Source: Poa pratensis
Lineage: Eukaryota; Streptophyta; Magnoliopsida; Poales; Poaceae
DNA: 64,000 nucleotides
Reading direction: 5' to 3'
NCBI GenBank assembly: GCA_947311845.1
Contig: CAMZMU010000041.1
Span: 116,710,796-116,774,795 of the forward strand
Below are positions 1 to 11,652 of the stretch, piece by piece; positions within the stretch are counted from its first letter, which is position 1; each line of letters starts with the position of its first letter. The notes under the pieces were generated by a model that saw nothing but the letters and a program-made list of their open reading frames with translations, was not told the DNA's origin and searched no databases. The translations under genes and the position numbers were made by a program.

Positions 1-1287
1 ATAACATACAAATACACCCGGTACCATAGCAAAAGCAAAACCGAATTGCAAGCAAATTTTAGAACAACAGTTGTATTATAGAAATTCAGAAAATCCAAAG
101 CCAACATAAGCACACTTGCTTTTGTCATTTTTGGTGTCTCAATTCATTTACATTGAAATAGGTGAGAGCATTATCTGCATGAAGCAAACCTGGCTATGTA
201 CTGCAATAATCTATAAACCTTTGAGAACATGTTACTTCTCGCTAAGAGAGATGCAGCACAAGCTAGCTTTTGCTTTAAGAAGCATTATTAATGATGGTGT
301 TCAGCCAAAAATTTCCGAAGCGTAAAACCAAAAATATTATTCGGCAGTAGGCAATAATGTACAAGTTATGTAATACAGTTGTATTGGGTTTAGGGTTTGC
401 CTACCAAAATAAATTAGTACTAGAGTGTCCTGGTGCAAGTAATACAATTTTTGTTTAGTGCATTTAGAGAACGTGTGCATGCATCTACCATACCCCTGTA
501 ATATGGGCTTGAAGAGTATGTAATCAGCCTGTAATATACTTATGACATTTTATAATAATATTTTACCATCTCTTTGTATCTAACAATGTGTTAGTCTGTC
601 CATATTTTGCATCCCAGAAGCTCAATCCAGAACAAAGAAAATCCTTTCATTGTCTACCAATGAATAACAACTTACTAGAATTTGACTGCTTCTCACTGAC
701 GTTTTGTATGATACGGAAAATGACTCTGCCAACGATCTCCTTCCAACCGACTCGCCTTTGAACTAATATAATAAGGGAGGAAGGATTCTAATTTTGGCAG
801 TTTTTCGTCTATTTCCAACCTATCGCCAGGTGACACGTGTGAGCCTTGTTCCTACGTGGCTTCTTACCATTGGTTGGACCCTATTGAGAATTGGCAGTTG
901 TCTTCTTCATTGTTTTTCTTTTTGCTCTCCCAGTTTGGCTAGCCGGTTCCTTTTGTGCTCCAGCAAGTTTTGCTCTCCTTCCTTCGTTTTTCTTTTCCTG
1001 TGTAATGTTTTCTTTCACAGCCGGTCTCACGGTGCCTCCCGGTGGTCTCTTTTTGTCCTCTTAAAAAAACGCATGTGCATGCACTTTGACTTTCTGAGCA
1101 AACTTGGTTCTCAAGTTTTGTATTTTTGGCTTGATGTATGGCTGGATAGTTTTTCTCTTCTTTTTCTTTCATGTTCTCATCTTCTTCTGATGTTAGAGTT
1201 TAGCTTTTCTTGCTAGCCTAGCTTGGCACCTACGTTTGCCTCCATTGGAGATATGCATCTCTTTTTTTTTTACTTGCCGCCTACGTT
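1..1287. other. AT-rich flank, no gene supported
   Basis: No gene is recognised here. The first 780 bases are AT-rich with no long conserved reading frame. Bases 790-1287 are pyrimidine-rich on the plus strand; the open frames there give Phe/Ser/Leu-rich translations typical of base composition, not of a protein family. A short near-repeat (CCTACGTTTGC) occurs near 1230 and again near 1280, just before the poly(T) that starts the next element. Confidence 0.6.
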
Positions 1288-1293
1288 TGCTTC

Positions 1294-2110
1294 TTTTTTT
1301 TTTTTTTTTGACAGGGAGCCGTGTACAGGATCAAAGAACTGAAGAACACGCACGCACGAACTCAAGAACAGAACACTCCACACCTGGCGATCCTGGCACC
1401 ACCACGCACACCACACACCCGAGGAAGAAACTCAGCCAAACCAGTTGATAAGCCGCAAGATCCATCCGACGTAAACGCCGGAATCTAACCGCTGAAGGAG
1501 CATCGCCGCTGAGCCGCCGCCTGGCCACCATCATCGCCTCGCGCCGGAGACGAAGAAGGCAGCTCCGTCCATCTTCCGCCAGCCCACCAAGGTCGTCGAC
1601 GAAGGAGAGCACCGTTCCTGCACACTCCCACACTTCCAGCTCCAACACACCGCCACCCGAGCTCTGCACCACCACCGGAGCAAGCGGCGACGCAGCGGCG
1701 AAGCAGCTCAGGGACCAAAATCCCCGCGCACCAGATCCGCGGCGCCGACCCGCCATCCGGACGCAGGGGCCTGGAACCTCGAGAGATCCGTAGATCCGCG
1801 AGCTCCAGCTAGACGAGCGCGCCGTCGCGGCCTCCGAAGGACACCTGCAACAGAGAGGAAGCACGCCGCCGCCAAAACCACCACCGACCACACCTCCACC
1901 TCCAGGGCGCCGCCGGCTAGGCCTCCTACCAAACCTACTATATACAAGGCGGGATCCGGAGATTCCCCCGCCTCCCGCTGCCGGAGCAGCCGCCGGAGGC
2001 GAGGAAATCCCGCGGATCGCCGCCGCGCGCAGTGGTTTCGCGGGAGAGGACCAACAAATCGCCTCTTCGCTACTGTAGCGAGAGGAAAAGGGTCGGAGGG
2101 GTGTGTTCTC
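1294..2110 (-). mobile_element. GC-rich non-LTR retroposon with poly(A) tail (minus strand)
   Basis: A run of 16 T at 1294-1309 reads as a poly(A) tail on the minus strand. It follows GGCTCCCTGTC, much like the GTC-poly(A) end of the large LINE near 54.8 kb. Upstream on the minus strand lie about 800 bases of GC-rich, exon-like DNA with several overlapping open frames but no recognised domain. The layout resembles the poly(A) retroposon at 10.24-10.92 kb. No clear target-site duplication was found, so the 5' boundary near 2110 is approximate. It could instead be a retro-transcribed gene fragment. The retroposon reading is an inference from the tail and composition. Confidence 0.45.
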
Positions 2111-2329
2111 GCCGGTTGCAATTTTTCTTCATTTTCTCACCCTCTCCATGATGAGATATCGGTTTCACTAATGGTAATGATCATGCTGACCGTTGAAATT
2201 TAGAGATTCGTCTTGCCAAGCATCGAATTGACGGAGGTTTGTGTTTTCCCCTCTTATCGTTCCTGTACGTTGTTAAAGCTTATTTTTCATGAAACTAATG
2301 TTTGTGTCTGTTATATGGTTTCTAGGTGC

Positions 2330-3620
2330 TCATTCTTCGGGTTCGATGGTTGGCTGTCCAGGTAGCCCGTATACGCTTGTGTTTGACTCTACTTAGGTTT
2401 CTGGTTATTAGCTTACAGCAGGTATTTTATTGTATCACCGTAGTTTTCTCTTAGAGTTTCTTCGCTAGGTTTAATTTTATTTTTATTTAGGTATTCATCC
2501 CCTTCTCCTGTGTGGTGCAAGCTCACCGTCTCCCGCTGTCATGACTGCCTCGCATGCGTCCGGGAGCATGACGAGCACACATACAGCGGGGAAAAAACCG
2601 GGCAGCTTCCAGACTTTGCTAATCTCTTCCCCACCTGCAGAGGAGACGCCGCGCCAAGAGAGCTCAGGTAGGCTTGCTCTTCCTCCTGCAGTCCCAAGCT
2701 CCTGAAAGATGTAATGGAATCTTGTCATGTGATGGGCTAGGTCATTTCTTTTGCATCCATCAACCTCTGTTGTGCCAACAATTTGTGAGTGTAACTGGTT
2801 TTGTTTGTTTTTTAGATCCTCCTGCTGGATATGGATACAGCTGTGACGTCGGCATTTCCCTTGCTATCTTCTGACGCCCTGCCTATTTTATCTTCATTTC
2901 CCTTGCTATCTTTTGACACCCTGCCTATTTTATCTTTGATGTCCAGAGCTGCTACTTCTCTAGGTGTGAGCTCGCTCTCCATTAGGCTATTGTATTTGTT
3001 TCCTTCTATATATCTGTAAGTATGTTTTTTAATGTTGTCTAAGCTTACTCCCAAGTTTTTTCCAGTTGTTGATTTGCCTATAGTTTCTACCATCTGTGCT
3101 ATGATCAACCGGCATAAGCGGTTTGAACCGTACGCTCATGAGAGCCGGAGAGGAGGAGAGTGCCCTCTATTTTTGGCTTGTCTTGCCCCTCATAAGTTTA
3201 TTCTTCTTTCGTCACTTGTGCAGTTTTTCCCACAATGACTATTTACGGTTTTTGCAGGTCAGGTGTAGCCCCTTTCGAGTTGTCCTTATTGACAGTTTAT
3301 TAATGTTGTCGAATATTATTTATTGTTCTTCTATGCAAGCGTCGATCTGTTGCGGCTTAGTTCTATTCGTTTTAATTCTTTTACTGGTCCATGCAGCTGC
3401 CTGGACTGGCCGTTCTTACTATATATGGTCCTCCGCACCATGTTTGCGTTTACTGTGGTTCTTGGATCCAAGAAAGGTGCAAGCCAAGGAAGGAGCACTA
3501 AACAGGGTTGCATACAATGGGTGTTGCGGTTCAGGCTAGGTGTGTTCGCCTATTCGTGCGGCGTGGCCCTCGAGTTGTGTTTTGACAGTGATTCCCAGCC
3601 TCAAATAAATTTATGCACTT
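2330..3620 (+). other. Exon-like decayed region, identity unknown
   Basis: No family is recognised with confidence. Around 2540-2668 an open stretch with ATG ends at a GT donor-like site (CTCAG|GTAGGC). Near 2815 a pyrimidine tract plus TTTTAG acceptor precedes another short open stretch. Near 3420-3510 the plus strand reads a Cys/His-rich patch (HHVCVYCGSW) that ends in a stop. Together these look like small exons of a degraded gene or of a Helitron-type helicase gene. A 42-bp tandem repeat lies inside. No continuous reading frame joins the pieces, so no function is assigned. Confidence 0.25.
2853..2936. repeat. 42-bp tandem repeat, two copies
   Basis: Two adjacent copies (2853-2894 and 2895-2936) of a unit beginning CATTTCCCTTGCTATCTT differ at two positions. 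The unit is 14 codons long, so any frame through it stays open. Confidence 0.85.
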
Positions 3621-3639
3621 GATTCGGGAGTACAATTAC

Positions 3640-5528
3640 ATGTTTTTTTCCGCTTCTGTTGGAGTTGACGATGATAAGTTTTCCTGAATTTTGCTACACA
3701 TTTAACAATATATAATCATATTAAATTAAATCTACAGTATGACATGCAAGACATTTCAGTCTGGTTTGCGTGAAATATGGTGGAGTATTAGCATAACTAA
3801 TTATACATTTTTTACTTTGGTTTGCATCCTCGAATACTAATCCAGTGCTAGACCTTAAAAATGGAGGAGCAAATTGGCAAAGTCCATACAAAGTAAGATA
3901 TCCCTCTGACAGAAAAAAGGAGTAGCAAACAGGGCAGGTAACGATGCAATTTTCCCTATCAAAATAGTACTACAAAATGGGGAAAACATGAGAGCTCCTC
4001 ATGCAAGAAAATATGACGAGACAGGGTGAGAAATGCGAGTCAATAAATAAATCAACGAGGACCCTGCAAGGCGACCAGCTATAGAGGATACAAAATCGTT
4101 GACCCAACTGACTCTCTCTCTCTTCTCGTTCCAAGGCTGACCTGCTCAGGAAGGATGAGTGGACGGAGATGGGCGGCACAGCCTGTTGCACTGCCTTGGA
4201 AGGTGTCCTCAGCACCTGCGCCGCCGCACGACGGGAGTCATGGCCGTCGCCGCAACGAGCCAACGACCAACGCTGACGTTCGCCTTCGTCCTCCTCACTG
4301 AAGTCGTTCTGGATCTGGAGGCTGGAGCCAGCGTGCAGCATCTCTCCGTTCGCCGCTCTTCATGATGTCCAGACCCAATGGTGCGCCGCCGTCGGAAAAA
4401 GCGGATGCTACGGCTGTATGGCTTCTCGTCTCCGGCGCGGGCGGCGCCACACTCGAAGGCGGTGGAGGAGGGCTATTGAGAGGCGGAGTAATTAGGGGAC
4501 GGTGCGGCGGTGGGATGTGCTGCGCAGCTGCGCCAGCGAGCTCGGAATAAGGACCAGACGCGATCCGATCGGAAGCGGATGGCCGTCGTATTTGGTCAGG
4601 CAGAGTCGGGAGCATAGGGTGGCGGCGTACTAGACGAGGGTGACTCAGAGCGAGGGGGAGAGCATGTGCTCTTTGAGCTGGGTTGGCCCTCTACGTGCCC
4701 TCCTTCAGCTGAGAGGGATGGTTTTGGATAGTTTATTTTAAAGGAAAAAAAGGAGAGACTGGCAAGAAAAAAGCTGAGACAATTAACTGGTACTAGAAGC
4801 ATCCAGAGCAATTGCACATGCTACTTTGAGAGAAATCGACTCTATAATGACGCTGAATTTTTGTTATTGCTAAAATAAATTTAAAACTTATAAAATTAGA
4901 AATATTATACTGTTATTTAAAAATAAGTTAAACTTCCCCTTCTATTTTATAGATAACTAAAAAGGGATATATTTAATAAGTAAATACAAGTGAGAGTTGA
5001 TATTACACAGACATATGTGTTCTCACAATTAGTCTAAAACCATCGAGAAAAATAGTCTCAAATTTATTAGCATAATGTAGGAGAACGAAACATAAAAAGG
5101 ATTTGTAGAAAATAGTTTGGAAGCATAATGAAATAGAGTGATAGAGGGTGGAATGTCAACAATGCAATGGCATTTTTGGTTGGTCCCACAATCAGGTATA
5201 TATTTGACATCTATACACAATTATGGTAAATTTTTAGAGAAATATGATAAGTCAAAGGGTGAAGAAATATATACATACGAGTAGATAAATTAAATTAAAG
5301 TATATGTTTTCCAGTTAAAAAAAGTATATGTTTTATGACCATGATTGGTGTGTGTCTAAGTGTATAGTTAGAGAACTATTGATACACTTTGCTTTTGTAA
5401 CAAGGGCAAAAGATTTGACACGATCTACTAACTAAAAATAAGAGAATTGTCCAGTTAATTAACGTAAAACCAGGCGAAAACCATCACAAACAAACCATAG
5501 GCGAACAACACAACCAAACCACATGTAA
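3640..5528. other. Intergenic DNA, no supportable gene
   Basis: No gene is recognised. 3640-3960 and 4830-5528 are AT-rich. The middle (about 3970-4820) is GC-richer and on the minus strand has overlapping Pro/Ser-rich open frames. They do not share one frame, have no domain, and show no clear splice structure, so they are not called. They could be remnants of a 5' exon. Confidence 0.5.
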
Positions 5529-5533
5529 GCAAC

Positions 5534-7407
5534 TGTAATACCCTGAATTTTGGGTAGATTAATTAATCTGAGTAAACTAAGTTTTAGCTTCTAAATATTT
5601 CTTTTGGCTAAGTTTGATTTGTAATTAAATTTGCTATAAACCTGTGGCATGCTAATCATTTGTCAAGTATCCAGTGAGCTAGTTCTTACGTGCATGTGCA
5701 TGTATACGCTTGGATCATGCTTGCATGAGTAGTACGTAACTAGCTAAGCTAAGGTAGTATTCTTTAATCAGAAACCAACGGCGCTTCAGATATTTAGACC
5801 AGAGGCAGAGGGAGTTGTGTCGGACAAGAAGAGTGGTAGTCGATCGGCAGATATTTTTTCCCACGGTGGGCCATGCATGAGGCGCTGGCAGCTCAAGAGA
5901 GGCTAGCTGCTCCAAGTTCTCTGCCTAGCATGTGTGCCACGTACACTCATCTGGAAGGGCATATCACCTGGACATCTTATCCGGTTTGAAGACGGCAGAT
6001 ATTTTAGCTGCCACCGGCGATCGATCCTCAGCTCCTATAAATAGCTAGCTAGCTGCTGCCGCACCGAGCACTCCACACACAATTTCATCAGTCGTTCAAC
6101 ACACGGTCGATCCATAGAGAGTTGAGAGCGGAGAGAGGAGTCTGAGCGTAACTAGGAGATGCTGCTGGAGTAGGGCAACGGCGATGAGAGAGCAGAAGGG
6201 CTCGACGGCGGGATTCTCGTGGCAACATACAGACCACAGTACTGGCGTATGCGTATGCCGATCATAGCCAGTACGCGGGAGTGGTTAATTATTCTAGAGC
6301 TGACCGTGGGCGTTGATATTATTTCAGCGAGATCTTCCTACCGAGGCAAGTGGATGCTTTACTACTCTGTTGATTCCTGCAAGTATTTACTTTGCTAGTC
6401 CTTTGACTTCTGCTGGTAGTAGCTTTGCTACTACTAGTCTCTGTAATTGTTATTAATTCATTGTGGTGCTTGTACTTCTACATGCACTGATCTTGTTGAT
6501 CTCCTTGTTGATCATTGTGGTACCGGAGAGAGATGAGTTTCTCTCTCTGTCTTGATTAAATCCGAATACTCCACAGGAGCTCATGAGGAGTCTGAGAATA
6601 TCCTGTTGAGTATATCTGTTTGATCGCATTCCAGTGATTGTGTCATATCCTGATCTCTTGTCGTATTGGTGTCACGACGGCAAACGTATTGTACCGGTCG
6701 CAGTTCTGGTATGGGACAGTCTGAGCTCTCCGTGAGGGGCGGCCCTTGAATGGAAAGTGTCGGTGATGGATCCGTAGAAGCGACCGACATCGAGTAGGTC
6801 AAGGTGTCCGGTGTCTGAGCGGGCAAAAGGGCTCTGCTCGTTTTAGAGCCTGTGTGGTTCTGGTCGAGGCTGTTGACGTCGGAGTACCCCTCTTAAGAGT
6901 GTAAAAGCGTGAATATTCACCCCTGTGAGTCCCGGGTAGGGAACCTTGCTGTCATGTGTGATACCGATACGTGGTCGTTCACCATCCATCCATTTCCCGG
7001 TGAATGATCTATTCTCTTTTTAATCCAATATGGTCTTTTAATAATTTGATTATCTCAATTCATGTTCATGTCTTGCTTTGTTCTTCCGTTGCCTAGTAAC
7101 GTACTGCTTGCTGAGTATGATTTAATTTATACTCACCCTTGCTTCTCCTGTTTTTTTTTTTGTGTCATCAGAGTTTGCAGCGGAAGCCTTCGTCATCCGA
7201 GGAGTAGGCTGGACCAGTTGGGTGGGACGTGTAGAGAACTTTTCATTCTTGTACATGTAAATAATCTTGTAAAATGATTAACAGAGCTGTTTGAGATCCA
7301 CTGAGCTGGTTTATGCCTGCTTTTCTAGCCTTGTGCGTGTATAGACTCTCGGGTCTATATACGTGCAGCGGCTGTCATTCTACCGGGCCGGGTCTCGGGG
7401 CGTGACA
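5534..7407 (+). mobile_element. Solo LTR, 1.87 kb, flanked by 5-bp target duplication
   Basis: The segment starts TGTAATACCC and ends GGGGCGTGACA, the TG...CA ends of a plant LTR. It is flanked by the same five bases, GCAAC, at 5529-5533 and 7408-7412. No internal region, primer-binding site or second LTR is present, so this is a solo LTR left by recombination between the two LTRs of a former element. A TATA box in the plus direction (6036-6044) fixes the orientation. The length and start are reminiscent of chromovirus (Gypsy) LTRs, but the family was not established from sequence alone. Confidence 0.85.
6036..6044 (+). promoter_or_regulatory. TATA box of the solo LTR
   Basis: TATAAATAG lies a third of the way into the solo LTR. 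It is followed about 25-30 bases later by a CA-rich start-like region (GAGCACTCCACACAC). It is the likely LTR promoter, and transcription would run toward the 7.4-kb side. Confidence 0.6.
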
Positions 7408-7412
7408 GCAAC

Positions 7413-9270
7413 TCTCAAACCATGCAGCTCCTAGGCATTCCAACAAACTCTCTCAACCTGCTACAACCACGAGCTGTCGATACGTGAACACGACAAGGCG
7501 AAAAGTCGGGCCAATCCATCAAGCAGCCGCGGACGCCCTTCTTATTGCTTTTGTTCCTGGGAGACTTCTCCACCTTTTTGTTTGCACCTCAGAGCCTTCC
7601 CCATCAAGAGGCAGGCTATCTTCTTGCCATATCCATTGCGAGTCACCTCCAAACTAATGAGAAGGTAACAAAAATCTTTTGCAACAAGAACCTTAGAGAG
7701 TTAGGAGCCAACACATCTACCTCACCGACCTCGCCGCTCAAAGACCCCACTTGCCCAATGGTCCCGGGCGAGAGAGTGACCGAAGCATCCATACCTTCAC
7801 GGTCCACAAAGGCGGTCGTCTCGCCGACGATGTGGGGAGGGGGCCAAGGACTCGAAGAGCCCACGAGTCCAGACCAATCAAAAGTTGTTGCAACTCGGGC
7901 ATAATATGCAGAATTGAAACCACAACCTTGGCAATGACTTCACTCCCAGGGGAAGACAACGTCGTATATAACGACGGTAGGCATGGTGTAGCAAGAGGCG
8001 AGAAATATACATAGAGGCATGTTGTCCCCTCAACAACATAACAAACCTGGAGCTTAGGCAGCAAAGGCACAACTAGCGCAACCAAAAGTTTGCCAATCCT
8101 GACCTCCACTCTCGCCAAAACACTCACAACACATGCAAGGCAGTCACAATGATCAGTGCGAAGCAGTTCAACCTCATCCCCAAGGACGTGCTGCAAAGGC
8201 ACGCAAGTTAGGGTAGCATCATTAGTGTGTGCATGCAGGGCTGCAACATAGGCAGGCGCAGACAGTGGGGAAGGCGATGAAGCAGCACATCAAACCGGTG
8301 TAGGTTGATCTGTGCAAGGCTTAGCACGACAAAAGCGAGCAACATGTCCAGAGTGGAGGCAGTTTGTGCATCAGATTAGATCCCTACAAGATCGAGCACG
8401 GTGTCCTCTGGAGAGGTACCGAAAGCATCGGTCTCTAAGACACGCCGAAGGAGCAGACCGCATGCAAGGAGCAGGACGGGCGGCGACTGCGAAAGGCGGC
8501 GAGCGTCAACACCCTGAGACGAAATGCCAGTCCCCTTGCGAATCTGCTGGAGGTGAAATCACGACCTCGGCATAGGAGGGACAGCCCAGGTTGACTCCAC
8601 ACCCACCATCTACAGAGGACGCGGCAGGGCATGAACATTTCGTCAGGCTGGCATTGTCTTCAAAGTGCCTGGAAGTAGCACCAGGGGTGGTCGGCATTGT
8701 CGATATTGTGGCCAGCTCCACCTACAAGAGAGCTGAGGGGCAATGACACTGCTGCGTAATCAGAGCCATCCCTCTAGGGGCTGATGGCGGAGGTGGTGCT
8801 GACCCTGCAGTGGAGCAGGAGCTGGAAGCCGGGGGGCAGCACGGCCGACGCCGGTGCGTCGCGGGAGCTGGGTCATCGTCGCCGATCTATGGCGAGGGCG
8901 GGCGCGAGCTTAAGCCATCTGACCTCGTTTCGATGGGTCATACCTACAGTAGGCGAGAGTAGATGGGGCAAGCTGGTCAGCGAAGATGTAGGTGGCCGTA
9001 TAAGATGTCAGCCGGATCCCGCAATAGGCCGGCGTCCATCTCTGCTGGAGCATTCGCCCGAACAAAGGAACTGACAGAGCACGTGTCGGTGACCTTCCTA
9101 ACCTATAGTAGGCAAGGACGGGTAGGGAGCAGAGAGCACAGCCACCGCGACTCTGGCGACAGTGGTGCCGGGCTTCGAGATGGACAGAGGGAGGGTGTGG
9201 GGAGTAGCCTATATCTGTTCATGGAGCTAGCACGGGTGGCCGGAGAAGGGAGATCATGACGGCGGCGCGG
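7413..9270 (-). pseudogene. LINE ORF1 (gag-like) relic with two CCHC zinc knuckles
   Basis: On the minus strand, two zinc-knuckle motifs of form C-x2/3-C-x4-H-x4-C lie in one frame. The first (8427-8386) starts CFRYLSRGH and the second (8370-8329) starts CTNCLHSGH. They are separated by five codons, including an in-frame TGA. Upstream on the same strand, near 8560, is an SYAEVV motif seen in plant LINE ORF1 proteins. ORF1 proteins of L1-type LINEs bind element RNA. Several frame changes and stops break the reading frame, and no endonuclease/RT follows, so it is a dead fragment. A captured cellular zinc-knuckle gene is a less likely alternative. Its lower edge abuts the solo LTR target duplication. 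The upper edge is unclear. Confidence 0.5.
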
Positions 9271-9927
9271 GCGAGCGGTCCGTCACGAGGGTGTGTTTCT
9301 ATGTTCTGTTTTTTGTATATCTTCTCAAGTTAATCCTCGTGTTTACTGACACACTTATTATTATAGCTAATTGTCACACGGTGATGCAAATATTACCCAT
9401 CCTAAAAAACATAGGAGATGGAGTGATAATGAGACCCACATATGTGTGAGAGACAAATATGTCCATGTAAGATGAGTTGTGCTAACATAATATGTGTTCT
9501 TTTGGGCTTATGTCTGGTCACGACATCATAGGTGTATCAGTTGTCTACATAGCAAAACATATTAAAAGCCGAAATTTAATTGTAGCTTTCGATATGACAT
9601 ATCTCTTTTTTTGTAGGGAGATATGATATATCCTTAAAGGCAATGAAATATTAAAAGTAATAGCTGAAGAGTAGCTCGAGGTCCTAGGACGAAAGAAGAG
9701 CCTTTTATATTTTAGGAAAGAAAGAGCATAAGCATTGATTCATTTACTGTATTAAAAATCCAAATATAAAACAGGTGAGATATCATGCAATGTAAAACCA
9801 TCATCCAATACTCAAGTATCAACTACTATCAATTAAAACGGCAACAATCAACTGTATAGAGTGTGTTAAAACGAATGTAGTCACTTACTAACAAAATTCT
9901 ATACGAAACAATCAAATAATCATCCAC
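9271..9927. other. AT-rich DNA, probably Helitron interior
   Basis: No gene is seen. The stretch ends in a Helitron-like 3' terminus. Paralogous F-box flanks elsewhere in the window match the sequence after 9961 but not this stretch, so it is probably inserted DNA. A Helitron 5' end (TC...) was not located. Confidence 0.4.
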
Positions 9928-9960
9928 GGGCGCGTCGTGCGACGCGCCAAGGCCTACTAG
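9928..9960 (+). mobile_element. Helitron-like 3' terminus (hairpin + CTAG|T)
   Basis: A perfect 8-bp stem (GGCGCGTC, loop GTGC, GACGCGCC) is followed by AAGGCCTACTAG and then a T. Plant Helitrons end with a GC-rich hairpin some 10 bases before CTRR and insert 5' of T, which fits. The end coincides with the point where similarity to the paralogous F-box flanks begins. Confidence 0.55.
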
Positions 9961-10079
9961 TATATTTGAAGCTAGTAACGTAGTGTCCCCATGTTGAAAC
10001 TCTACTCTTTGCTCTCCCAGCTTTGATGAAAGGGCATGCCTAGAGCTAGTGGGACAGTTTGGGACATAACACATATGTA

Positions 10080-10202
10080 CTCGCTCCGTTCCAAATTAGA
10101 TGACTTCTATTTGGACAAAAGTGGATGTACCTAGATATGTTATAAGTCTAGATACATCCACTTTTTGATAAAAGGAAGTCATCTAATATGGAACGGAGTG
10201 AG
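10080..10202. mobile_element. Stowaway-type MITE, 123 bp
   Basis: Terminal inverted repeats of about 27 bp begin CTCGCTCCGTTCC on one side and CTCACTCCGTTCC on the other. The element is flanked by the dinucleotide TA at 10078-10079 and 10203-10204. The ends and TA target match the Tc1/mariner-related Stowaway family of grasses. The paralogous flank near 47.9 kb lacks it. Confidence 0.9.
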
Positions 10203-10240
10203 TACTAGTCAATGCCTGAGCAAAGAATGCGCCTAATTAA

Positions 10241-10917
10241 TTAGTACTCGCATATTTCTGGAGCCCTCCTCCCTCCCCTCTCTTTCTCCGTACCAGAGGC
10301 GAGCGGAGGGCGACCTCGGCCCGCCCAGCGTCCTCCGGCGTATCCGTGGGATTACCCACTCTCCGTCGGCCGCTCCGGCGGCGGGAGGATGGGGGATCCC
10401 CGGATCTGTGCTCCGGCGGTGGAGAGGGGGTGGGGTTGGGCGGATCTGGGGCGGCGGGGCCGAGGCGGGGGGGGGGGGGGGGGCGGCGTCGTCGTCGTCT
10501 TCTTGGGTCGCAGCCACTCCCTGTGCCCGTCGTCATCTCCGATGGCGTCGGATGGCTGCTGCCTTGCCGTGCCGGCGCTTCCTCCGGCGTCGGTGCGGGT
10601 TTGCGAGTGGTGGGCAGGAGGCCGGGATTCCAGATCATCTTGGTCGCCTTCGGCGTCGACGACGTCGGCGCTGCTTCAAGGTGATGGCTCTGCTTTGGTG
10701 GCCTTCCAGCTCTTCGCTTCTCCGCCAAGACCAAGCGGTGGACTGAAGACGGCGGCTTTGTCGACGGCTTCCTGGCCGTGGTTCGCCGGCTCGGGTGGAG
10801 CTCGGCGGCAGCGCGCGGTTCGGCGGTCACCGTGGTGAGGCGGCGTCGGTGGGGGCTGGGTCCTCAAGGTTTGGTTTGTAATTTCCATATTTTCTGAGGT
10901 TTGTGCTGCTTAAAAAA
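10241..10917 (+). mobile_element. Non-LTR retroposon with poly(A) and 19-bp target duplication
   Basis: A GC-rich segment ends in A9 and is flanked by near-identical 19-bp repeats (10222-10240 and 10918-10936), core AAAGAATG(C/T)GCCTAATTAA, with one mismatch. Such long duplications next to poly(A) are the signature of LINE-machinery insertion. The paralogous flanks at 47.8 and 48.6 kb show the uninterrupted site. The interior has several overlapping Gly/Arg/Pro-rich open frames on both strands but no recognised domain, so it is probably a non-autonomous SINE-like element or a truncated LINE. Confidence 0.8.
10467..10483 (+). repeat. G17 homopolymer
   Basis: A run of 17 G lies inside the retroposon. 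It can form a G-quadruplex and is a likely site of sequencing error. Confidence 0.9.
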
Positions 10918-11110
10918 AAAGAATGTGCCTAATTAAGATTGTTTCTTGAAAATATTTTGGACAAGGGACCACATATAAGATGTGAATACTCCAGGACCAG
11001 TATCTGACGGAGTAAATGTCCAATGATTATGATGACAGAACCGAATTTGCAGGAATACATAATGTAGGTTCCACTGTGTCCACTACGAATTGATGAAGTC
11101 TTATGACACG

Positions 11111-11652
11111 GTATCACCATAGAATGCATTGACATGTAAATTATACAGCAGTAAATCCCATGTACGTATGTTAGCGACACGACCATACAGTAAACCATCT
11201 GCAATCAGTGTAAACATACATGTATGAAACGAGTGATATGTTCCTGCAGGGGGGTGCCAGCTCTACAGATTTATCTTATTCATCTATGCCTTTTGTTACC
11301 TATATTGGAAGAGGTTCAACAAATTATCTGTTGTAAAGCTTCCCAGTACGGATTAACCTTATTTCTTCATCGGCAAAACGAATGGCTTCTTCTTAGGGAA
11401 TGTCAATGACAGATGGCTTCTTCTTAAGGGAAGCTAACAATAGCCCTGACACAATAGCACACTGAAGAAAAGACATGAGCAACAGCTTCGGTGCATTCTT
11501 ATTGTCTCTCCAGCCCCACCTGTCGGTGACTCTTCAAGCGGAGCTGGTCGAGCCGAACCGTCAGAGACACTGGCCACTTTTCCCGTTTCCTTCTCCGGTT
11601 CTCCTCCAAAATTTACCCACAGCCCAAACCCTCGCCGCCTCCACCACCGACC
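11111..11652 (+). promoter_or_regulatory. Upstream region of F-box copy 1
   Basis: No separate gene is seen. The last 140 bases before the F-box ATG share blocks with the upstream region of F-box copy 3 read on its own strand, including GCCCCACCTGTCGGT, CAAAATT and AAACCCTCGCCGCC just before the ATG. This supports common descent of promoter and 5' leader. No clear TATA box was identified. Confidence 0.5.

Larger units (their letters stand above)
9961..11110. repeat. F-box flank duplication, inverted copy of 47.5-48.0 kb
   Basis: With its two insertions ignored, this stretch matches the reverse complement of about 47510-47990 and also of 48455-48800. Shared landmarks are CTAGAGCTAGTGGGACAGTTT, GCCTAATTAAGATTGTTT, TATCTGACGGAGTAAATG, TTTGCAGGAATA and GAATTGATGAAGTCTTAT (each read from one strand). 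It is the 5' flank of F-box copy 1 and belongs to the locally duplicated F-box unit. Confidence 0.75.

Noticed and set aside
794..1216. 140-codon open frame
   Set aside because: Phe/Ser/Leu-rich translation of a pyrimidine-rich tract that starts with a non-ATG codon, and no family features.
4295..4615. Pro-rich minus-strand open frame
   Set aside because: Low-complexity translation, and neighbouring frames do not join it into a gene.
10233..10888. Overlapping GC-rich open frames on both strands
   Set aside because: They are composition artefacts of a GC-rich retroposon with a poly(A) tail and 19-bp target repeats. No domain was seen.
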